DNA from: UMGS973 sp045599945
Lineage (GTDB): Bacteria > Bacillota > Clostridia > Peptostreptococcales > Anaerovoracaceae
Direction of reading: 5' to 3'
DNA: 46,540 bases
NCBI GenBank assembly: GCA_045599945.1
Contig: JAZRWY010000041.1
Coordinates: forward strand, 1-46,540
This document shows positions 7,524 to 14,820 of the stretch, piece after piece. The notes under the pieces were generated by a model, which had not been told where the DNA came from, ran no database searches, and was given only the letters and a program-made list of their open reading frames with translations. The first letter of the stretch is position 1. The number at the start of each line of letters is the position of its first letter. A program made the position numbers and the translations under genes.

Positions 7524-10500
7524 TTATCCGTTGTGTCTGTATTTGAAGATATAGATGTTCTCGTTTTCATCACGCACCAGTTTCTTGCGAATAGAAGTCG
7601 GAGCCACCGGTGAATACAATAGGTCGGTAAGATTTGGAGCTAATACCGTCTTCGATACACCTACCTTTACTCCGCCGAACGTTTCATCCGGAATAATCTT
7701 ATCTCCTGTTTCAACATCAATGCACCGGACTGTATACTTGGCTTCTGCCTTTGCATAATAGAACTGAATAATATTGATACTGCTGTCACGGGTAAGTTCC
7801 AGGCTCTTTGAGCGTTCATCATCAAGGTCGAAATCACCAATCATCAGAGGTGCATCAGCTGTAACTACTTCCCCAATTTTACAGTCCTTGAAATCCTCGC
7901 TTCCTAAAAGATCCCCGCTATCTCTATCAATATATTCGACTCTGTAATCCGTCTTTGTCTCCTTTGCAATGATCCCTACATTGCCGGATTCTGTCTTCGC
8001 ATTTACAGGTTCGGCTGTCATACAATCTGCAAAGTTTTCGCTGTCTGTTATTTCCTCCGGAGTAAAGGTTACATGAAGTTTCCCATAGTGTTCTCCTATT
8101 TCTTCAGGCGTTACCACCTTTGAGAATTCGGAGACATCCGGAAGCTGACCGTCTATTTCTCCATTCTTTACAAAGACGTTTACCGGCACAGGATAACGCT
8201 TTCCTTCATATTCCCATTCAAATGAGAGTCTACCGTTTGTCTGGTCATACATCTGAACTGCTTCATACGCATCTTTCACGATATGATCTGCATCAAGTTT
8301 TGCCAGATCAACATCTTCTCCAACCGGAACCTCTACCGTTTTTCCATCACCTACGGCAAATGCAATTGGAACATTAACCTGCGGAGTATCAACAGAACCT
8401 GCAGTATATGATTCAACGACTGCTGTCGGATTTCCGTTTTCGTCCGTTACCGTATGCTCATAGGTAAGTAAAGGTGTATCTACATTGCTAAATACATTAT
8501 TGCTTCCAATGAAATCATCCTTTGCCTGGATTCCAAAATGAAGTTTAGCAGTGCATCCGCTGTATACCTTTCCAAAGTTATACATTACGGTAGTTGTACC
8601 ATCTCCATTTTCACTAATCTTCAGGTTCCTGTCATTTCTGGAGACAGTCCGTTCTTCCTTTACCGTTCCATCCGCATAATATACAGTAGCAACGATATCT
8701 GCATCAGCATCAATATCAAACTCATCCTGTACAGTATCGGATACGGTCAAGTCCTCAACGAAAACACTTGACGATGTCTTGTCAACACCCTGCGCTGCCA
8801 TTTCTCTATCTGCGATTTCCACCAGTGTATTAAAGATATCTTCAGATGTAGGTGCAACATATTCCTTTGTATATGTATTTCCTGAACCATCCTGGAAAGG
8901 TGTCTTTCCGGCACCCATGTTTCCGGAATATTCAAGCCATGAAATGCATCCCTGTGCATTTTCAGCTACTGGAACCGCTTCATTGGTACGAATTGCATAT
9001 ACTCCGTTTAACTGTGCGTTTCTAAACGTATCCCAAGGCAGCGTGATGCCGTATCCGTTCGTGCCGGTTGTATTCTCTGTTGAACCGCCTACAATAACGG
9101 CAACTTTACGAACATCATCGTAATCAAGAGCATACTTTTCGGAGTCCGTCCAGCCTTTCAGGTTGGATCTCAGAGCGGATACTGCGTTCTCCAGACACTC
9201 TGAGTCATAATGCACATGCTCACAGTTTCCAAACGAATTCCACAGCTGAAGTCCCTTTATAATACTGTCATGGTCATTTGTCACATACATATCTGTTACA
9301 GAACCGCTGCCTGCTTTCTTAGGATCCACTTTCTTCTTTGGATCTGCTTTAACATTTGACGTTCCCTGATAGAAAAGACTGGAACTATGCGCATGCTGTG
9401 TTTCTGTCACACCAAGAAGAAGATTGTTTCCTTTATAGTTTTCTTCCATGTAGTCTGCAAATTTAAGCAGAGCTTTCTTTACATCATACAGATTCGCAAG
9501 CTCTGTATTATTTGCTGCGCCCCCAACCTCAATCGTATCATAGGTTCCGTCGCCCTTTACACAGTTTGCATGTGCAAGGTCAAACATCTGCCAGGATGAC
9601 TGGACCTGGAGAATCATTGCTACCGGAGCTTTTTCTTCCATGTTCACATCTGCATCCAGTTCAACATTATATTTTCTTTCACCATTTGCATCGCCTGCCG
9701 CTGCAGCCGTAACTTTTTTGTGAAGACCTCTTTCTGTATCGATTGCCTTGGAATAATCTGCTCCGCGTCTGAGATAGTCATAGTCCAGGTCCTTCAGTTC
9801 CGGTGCAAGGGATGGATCCGTATTAAAGGATGATGCCTCATCCTTTGGCCACTTAATGTGATTTGCCTTATCCCCATAGGTATTATCCGGATAAATGCCT
9901 CCATCCAGGTTTTTCAGCATGCCGGCATCATATGATGGGTCATAGATATCATACAGATAGCGGTCCCATACTTCTTTTGCTGCGGCAAGCCCCTCTTCAC
10001 CGCTTCCTGCATCCAGATATGTTTTCGCAAGATAATTTGCATAGGACTCTGCATCTGTTACAGGAATATCCTTGGAAAGATTGTCATAATAGAAATACTT
10101 GCTGAATCTTTCACTGCCGATGGAAAGGTCTATGGTCATTTCATTCGGTGCACTGTTGCGAACTCTCCAGTATACTTTTGAATTGGCAAGATCAAGCCCT
10201 TTATTAATGGCAGCAACTGCATTGTCGTAATTTTCCTGCAGCGGATTCACAAAGACAGCATTACTGACAAGCGCAATTCCGCTTACAGTTTCTGTTCTTG
10301 CTCTTACTTTCGCTCCGCCGTCAAGCAGTTCTTCACAATCGGACACGTCGACGTCCGCTGTTGTCTCTTCTGTCAGCTTTTTCCATGTTCCATCGGCATC
10401 AAGATACTGCCATTCAAATTCATATTCCCCATTATCGCTTACCACTGCGCTGAGAATATATGAATCCCCCTTTGATACTCCTGAAACAGACACTGCTGGT

Positions 10501-11132
10501 ACGTTCACATATACAGCAAACGCCTCATAAATGTCTCCCACTGATTTCGGCACACTTCCACCGAAATCTTCAATGAAACTCCCGGAAAGCCACTGAGAAA
10601 AACCGCTCTTTTCCTGTTCCAGAACGCTGCAGACAATTTCCCCTGCAGTCAGTTTTTCCGACTGATTCAATTTATCCGCAATTTCCTTTGGAAGCGGCTC
10701 TCCTCTCAGCATCTTATCAATCTGATCATTTTTGAGATTGCTAATTACAGAATACGTATTATTAACATTCTCTGATGAAGATATGATTTCATTCCATGAT
10801 ACAAATGATGGATTTTCTCTGATTTTCTTATCTTCAGCTTTAATAGCATTCCCAATTCTGCTGATACTGCCATTGCCATCAGTTTTCAAAAGGAAATACT
10901 CCTGATCCTTCTTTGGAGATACTACCGTAATCCGAAGATCATCTACTGAAGAGCCGTTCCATACACCTGATACCTTTGTATCAACGGTCTGATTCTGCGA
11001 ACCATCTATAGGCGCTTCTTTCTTGCCGGCATAAGAATACTGCGTTTCAAAAGACATTTCTGTTGTCAATATAAAAGCAATCGCCAGAAATAAACTCAGT
11101 ATTCTTTTCCTGTTTGTTTTAATCTTTTTCAT
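7524..11132 (-). CDS. Large secreted surface protein: degenerate vWA domain plus two C-terminal MucBP-like repeats
   Basis: A 1202-residue protein with a Sec signal peptide (residues 1-36, KKIKTNRKR then a hydrophobic core). A unique N-terminal region (about 40-490) includes an Ig-like stretch near 205-300. A vWA-like fold follows (about 500-790), but its metal site is lost: the DxSxS strand reads LQVQSSW and the later Asp strand reads VIVGGS. A beta-sandwich like the one following vWA in the neighbouring tip adhesin comes next. Two MucBP-like repeats (1062-1131 and 1132-1202) end exactly at the stop codon. No LPXTG or membrane anchor is present. The last repeat is almost identical to that of the upstream MucBP protein. 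GGAG lies 9-12 bases before the ATG. Likely an adhesin or matrix protein acting outside the cell; attachment unknown. Confidence 0.75.
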   Translation of the reverse strand: MKKIKTNRKRILSLFLAIAFILTTEMSFETQYSYAGKKEAPIDGSQNQTVDTKVSGVWNGSSVDDLRITVVSPKKDQEYFLLKTDGNGSISRIGNAIKAEDKKIRENPSFVSWNEIISSSENVNNTYSVISNLKNDQIDKMLRGEPLPKEIADKLNQSEKLTAGEIVCSVLEQEKSGFSQWLSGSFIEDFGGSVPKSVGDIYEAFAVYVNVPAVSVSGVSKGDSYILSAVVSDNGEYEFEWQYLDADGTWKKLTEETTADVDVSDCEELLDGGAKVRARTETVSGIALVSNAVFVNPLQENYDNAVAAINKGLDLANSKVYWRVRNSAPNEMTIDLSIGSERFSKYFYYDNLSKDIPVTDAESYANYLAKTYLDAGSGEEGLAAAKEVWDRYLYDIYDPSYDAGMLKNLDGGIYPDNTYGDKANHIKWPKDEASSFNTDPSLAPELKDLDYDYLRRGADYSKAIDTERGLHKKVTAAAAGDANGERKYNVELDADVNMEEKAPVAMILQVQSSWQMFDLAHANCVKGDGTYDTIEVGGAANNTELANLYDVKKALLKFADYMEENYKGNNLLLGVTETQHAHSSSLFYQGTSNVKADPKKKVDPKKAGSGSVTDMYVTNDHDSIIKGLQLWNSFGNCEHVHYDSECLENAVSALRSNLKGWTDSEKYALDYDDVRKVAVIVGGSTENTTGTNGYGITLPWDTFRNAQLNGVYAIRTNEAVPVAENAQGCISWLEYSGNMGAGKTPFQDGSGNTYTKEYVAPTSEDIFNTLVEIADREMAAQGVDKTSSSVFVEDLTVSDTVQDEFDIDADADIVATVYYADGTVKEERTVSRNDRNLKISENGDGTTTVMYNFGKVYSGCTAKLHFGIQAKDDFIGSNNVFSNVDTPLLTYEHTVTDENGNPTAVVESYTAGSVDTPQVNVPIAFAVGDGKTVEVPVGEDVDLAKLDADHIVKDAYEAVQMYDQTNGRLSFEWEYEGKRYPVPVNVFVKNGEIDGQLPDVSEFSKVVTPEEIGEHYGKLHVTFTPEEITDSENFADCMTAEPVNAKTESGNVGIIAKETKTDYRVEYIDRDSGDLLGSEDFKDCKIGEVVTADAPLMIGDFDLDDERSKSLELTRDSSINIIQFYYAKAEAKYTVRCIDVETGDKIIPDETFGGVKVGVSKTVLAPNLTDLLYSPVAPTSIRKKLVRDENENIYIFKYRHNG
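7527..7949 (-). repeat. Two MucBP-like repeats at the C-terminus
   Basis: Two units of 70 and 71 residues beginning DYRVEYIDRDSG and KYTVRCIDVETG. The second is the shared terminal module (LLYSPVAPTSIRKKLVRDEN) also found at the end of the next protein, where the DNA is still clearly alignable. Confidence 0.8.
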
Positions 11133-11155
11133 CCTCGATTCTCCTATCAGTCATT

Positions 11156-11191
11156 GTTAAAGTCAAGAAGGAAAACGCTCCTTTCTTTAAC
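11156..11191 (-). other. Hairpin between the two MucBP genes
   Basis: GTTAAAG (11156-11162) pairs with CTTTAAC (11185-11191), with further partial pairing inside. It lies in the 71-base gap between the two genes and could be an attenuator or processing site. There is no clear T-tract, so read-through into the downstream gene is likely. Confidence 0.4.
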
Positions 11192-11203
11192 TTCTATCCC
11201 TCA

Positions 11204-14200
11204 TTATCCATTGAAATGGTATTTGAAAATATAGATATTCTCATTTTCATCGCGTACCAGTTTCTTACGGATGCTTGTCGGAGCTACAGGTGAATATAAT
11301 AGTTCATTAAGATCTGGAGCCGTTACAATCTTGTTAGTGTCAACCTTTTCACCATGATAAATCTTATCCGGTATAATGTTCTTTCCTGTTTCTTCATCGA
11401 TACAGCGAACAGTGTAACCTGTCAGTGCTACATCATAGTAGAATGTAATGACATTTTCTGCTCCATTCCTTACAAGAGTTATGCTCTTCTGCGGCTGATC
11501 ATCAAGATCATACTTATCGATTGCTGCAGGAGCAGTTGCATACTGTTCACTGCCAACCTTGCAATCCTTATATGAAGAGCTGCCCAGAACCTCGTCTGTA
11601 CCTCTTACAAGATATCTTACTGTATACTCTGTCAGAAGAGGGGTGTATTCGAAGATAATCACATTGTTTTCTGCGCCCTTCTTCAATACTGCACTCTTTG
11701 TTGTTTCTCCATAGACTTCATAATTTTCAATGTCAGTCTTTGCATGTTCTGTAACGGACGAACCTATTCTAAGATCATTCATAACCTTGCGATCAGCAAT
11801 TTCTGTATCCGTTCCCTTGATAACATACTTTACAGTATATCCGGTCGGGATTGGATCATAATAGAACGTAATCACATTACTTGAGGCTTCCTTCTGAAGC
11901 TCTTTTGTCTGAACTTCATCGCCGTATAACGTATAGTCATCAAAACTCTTTGCACGTTCTTCTGCAATGCTGCCGACTCTCTGAGCCTTTACACTCTTTG
12001 GATCACAGATCTGCTTGTCAGTGCTTCTGTCGATGTACTGTACAGTATAATCTGTAAGCGCCTGCTTGTACCAGAAAATCATTTCATTCTGAGATGCATC
12101 TCTTGCAATTGTCTTCTTCTGTACAGGTTCTCCTATCAGTTCATAGTAGCCGATTGTCTGTTCAGTTGTTTCTGTTACTTCCGAACCCACCTTCTGATTC
12201 TTTACAATCTTTTCTGTTTTAACAGGATTCTTTGTCCCTTCTTCCAGGTATTTTACATTGTAATCGGAAACAGCCGGTACATATTCGAATATGATAACAT
12301 TCTTTGTTCCATCCTTTACAAGTCTGATGGACTTGGTTGCCTGATCTGCAAGATCGTAATTGCCAATGGTAGAAGCTGCTGTCTCTTCCGGAGTGCTTCC
12401 TACTCTCTGATCTGTTACATGCTTTGGTGATGCTATTTCATTCGTCGTTCCCTTTTCCACATACTTTACAGTATAGTCTGTTAGAATCGGCACATATTCA
12501 AATATAATAACATTCTGACTCTTATCTCTTACAAGTTTGATGGATTTCTTTGCCTGATCGGAAAGCTCATAATTTTCAACATCAATTGCATTTTCTTCAG
12601 GCTGGGAGCCTACCTTCTGGTTCGGAACAAGCTTTGCATCTGCTATTTCTTTTGTTGTACCCTTTTCCATGTACTTAACAACATAATCTGTCATTGCAGG
12701 TTTGTAATAGAATTTCAGTACGTTCTGAGAAGCATCTTTCTGAATTTCAATGCTCTTGGTTGCTTCATCATCCAGATCATAGTTTTCAATGTCAATGGCA
12801 TTTTCTGTTGGCACAGAACCAACTCTAATTCCTTCTACAACCTTTTCAGCATGAATCTGTTGACCGGTTGTTCTATCGATGTACTGTACGGTATAATCCG
12901 AAAGAGCCTGCTTGTACCAGAAAATGATTTCATTCTGAGATGCATCTCTTACAAGAGTCTTTGCCTGAGAAGTTTTTCCTATTAATTCATAGTAATCAAT
13001 TGTCGCAGGGGCAATCTCAATTACAGTTACACCTACCTTACAGTCTTTCTTAATCTTTTCAGGCTTCAGAGCTTTCTGTGTGCCCTCTTCCAGATACTTG
13101 ACGTTGTAGTCTGTCATCGCACGAACATATTCAAAGATGATGATGTTCTGCGAGCCATCCCTTACAAGTCTGATGCTCTTCTGCGCATCATCTGCAAGAT
13201 CGTAGTTTCCTATTGCGGCTTCAGCCGTTTCTTTTACATCTGAACCGACCTTCTGCTTGTCAACATGTTTTGCTGGAGCAATTTCGTTTGCCGTTCCTTT
13301 TTCCACATACTTAACGGTGTAATCTGTAACTGCAGGAACATATTCAAAGATGATAATGTTTCTTCCGGCATCCTTCACAAGCTTTAATGACTTCTGGGAT
13401 GCATCAGCCAGATCATAATCACCTATGCTGCTTTCTGCTGTTTCTGTTACAGTAATTCCGACTTTCTGCTTGCTGACAAGTTTAGATGGGGCAATTTCCT
13501 TTGTTGTGCCCTTTTCCACATACTTAACAGTATAATCCGTCATCTGATGTACATAATAGAATGTAATGATATTCTTAGATGGATCGGCAACAAGATTAAT
13601 GCTCTTCTGTGCATTCCCATATACATCATAATTTTCAACGGAAACTGCATTTTCGGATACGTTCATTCCAATGCTCTTTCCTGTTACTTTCTTTTCAGGT
13701 GCAACAGGCTGATTGGTGTCCTTATCCAGATATCTTACAGAATAATCTGTAATGGTCAGCTTATTAACCAGTCTTGCAGAATTTTCTTCTGCCGTACTCT
13801 TTCTGTAAAGTCCCTTTGCAACCAGCGACCATTTACAGTGTGCATCATAGCAGATATAATTCTGATAAACCGTAAAGCCGTCATAGGATGCTCCTATTCC
13901 GCTGATGAACACAACATTGGAAATCTTAGAACCCTGATATCCATTTACATATGCTGAATATGAATTATAGATTCTTGTTTTTTCCGATGCTGTCAGCGGT
14001 TCCGGTGTCCATACAACATAATCCTTGCCTTTTTTTGATACTACAACAGATTTGTCATTACCTCTTGAAGTAATTGCCAGCCTGTTGCACGGTTCGTAGC
14101 GAACCCATCTTCCATTCGGATTATCTGAAGGTGTCAGAAAATACACATTTGGATCCTTGTGAAGTGACGCATCCTCTTTGTAATTATTGATGGAACCCTC

Positions 14201-14662
14201 AACTACCTTGAATTTGTACTGATTTCCATAGGCATCTGTCAAGGACTCATTTGTAATGTCGAAGGAGTACTTCCAGTTATCTCTGGCAGTTACTGTCTTC
14301 GTCTGAATGAGTGTCGCTGTTCTGGAATTAAAAGTACCGCTGTACTTGTACAGACCAACAACGATAGAGCTTGGACGATACTGTTTACCATATTCATCGT
14401 CCCACAATTTCTCGCCTGAAATAACCAGGCTTCCTGCCGTCTGACTGCATTTGTCATAGTATGGAACATCATACCCGCATCTGTAATAGTACGGATCATA
14501 ACATCCATAGTAATAGTCGTAGCCGTACGAATGGTAGCCACAATCCTGATAATAATAGGTTGTGCATGCATTACTCGTATACGACGAGGCTATCATAATG
14601 GATATTATTACAGCCAGAAAAAGCATTGGCAGACAAATAATCCCTTTCGCTTTTGTTTGCAT
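11204..14662 (-). CDS. Giant secreted MucBP-repeat protein with a Tyr/Cys-rich N-terminus
   Basis: 1152 residues. A signal peptide (1-32) is followed by an extraordinary tract, residues 33-72, with 16 tyrosines and 5 cysteines. Residues 78-170 form a Cna_B-like domain (GEKLWDDE...RPSSIVVGLY), a domain that often carries isopeptide bonds. A unique linker region (170-305) follows, then twelve MucBP-like repeats of 70-71 residues (306-1152). The final repeat ends exactly at the stop codon and there is no LPXTG, membrane segment or charged tail. GGAG lies upstream of the ATG. A terminator separates it from the pilus operon, so it is its own transcription unit, probably with the next MucBP gene. 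Likely binds host glycans or mucin, or forms matrix; this is inference from the repeat family. Confidence 0.8.
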   Translation of the reverse strand: MQTKAKGIICLPMLFLAVIISIMIASSYTSNACTTYYYQDCGYHSYGYDYYYGCYDPYYYRCGYDVPYYDKCSQTAGSLVISGEKLWDDEYGKQYRPSSIVVGLYKYSGTFNSRTATLIQTKTVTARDNWKYSFDITNESLTDAYGNQYKFKVVEGSINNYKEDASLHKDPNVYFLTPSDNPNGRWVRYEPCNRLAITSRGNDKSVVVSKKGKDYVVWTPEPLTASEKTRIYNSYSAYVNGYQGSKISNVVFISGIGASYDGFTVYQNYICYDAHCKWSLVAKGLYRKSTAEENSARLVNKLTITDYSVRYLDKDTNQPVAPEKKVTGKSIGMNVSENAVSVENYDVYGNAQKSINLVADPSKNIITFYYVHQMTDYTVKYVEKGTTKEIAPSKLVSKQKVGITVTETAESSIGDYDLADASQKSLKLVKDAGRNIIIFEYVPAVTDYTVKYVEKGTANEIAPAKHVDKQKVGSDVKETAEAAIGNYDLADDAQKSIRLVRDGSQNIIIFEYVRAMTDYNVKYLEEGTQKALKPEKIKKDCKVGVTVIEIAPATIDYYELIGKTSQAKTLVRDASQNEIIFWYKQALSDYTVQYIDRTTGQQIHAEKVVEGIRVGSVPTENAIDIENYDLDDEATKSIEIQKDASQNVLKFYYKPAMTDYVVKYMEKGTTKEIADAKLVPNQKVGSQPEENAIDVENYELSDQAKKSIKLVRDKSQNVIIFEYVPILTDYTVKYVEKGTTNEIASPKHVTDQRVGSTPEETAASTIGNYDLADQATKSIRLVKDGTKNVIIFEYVPAVSDYNVKYLEEGTKNPVKTEKIVKNQKVGSEVTETTEQTIGYYELIGEPVQKKTIARDASQNEMIFWYKQALTDYTVQYIDRSTDKQICDPKSVKAQRVGSIAEERAKSFDDYTLYGDEVQTKELQKEASSNVITFYYDPIPTGYTVKYVIKGTDTEIADRKVMNDLRIGSSVTEHAKTDIENYEVYGETTKSAVLKKGAENNVIIFEYTPLLTEYTVRYLVRGTDEVLGSSSYKDCKVGSEQYATAPAAIDKYDLDDQPQKSITLVRNGAENVITFYYDVALTGYTVRCIDEETGKNIIPDKIYHGEKVDTNKIVTAPDLNELLYSPVAPTSIRKKLVRDENENIYIFKYHFNG
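11207..13747 (-). repeat. Twelve tandem MucBP-like repeats with a duplicated four-unit block
   Basis: Units start at residues 306, 376, 447, 518, 589, 659, 729, 800, 871, 941, 1012 and 1082, each opening with a (D/G/E)Y-x-V-(K/R/Q) motif and closing with an (I/V)I-x-F-x-Y motif. Units 2-5 (12689-13537) and 6-9 (11843-12688) follow the same order of subtypes: VEKGT or MEKGT, VEKGT, LEEGT, IDR. This points to duplication of a four-unit block of about 850 bases. Confidence 0.85.
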
Positions 14663-14753
14663 GTTGTTTTCTCCTTTTCTTAATAATCTTCTGCTCCGCC
14701 TTATAAAGCAGAGCTTTTGCAGTATATAAAACGGGGAAATATAAAAACCTAAA

Positions 14754-14781
14754 AGGATAGGCCGGTAAACTAACCTATCCT
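14754..14781 (-). terminator. Terminator of the pilus operon
   Basis: On the minus strand AGGATAGG, a 12-base loop, CCTATCCT and then TTTAGGTTTTT. It lies after the tip adhesin gene and upstream of the MucBP genes, separating the two transcription units. Confidence 0.75.
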
Positions 14782-14820
14782 AGATTAGGCAAAATAATCA
14801 CACACACACGTCCGCCTTCT

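Noticed and set aside
11204..14662. A CRISPR array
   Set aside because: The repeats are 210-213 bases, coding and in frame; they are protein repeats, and no cas gene is present.
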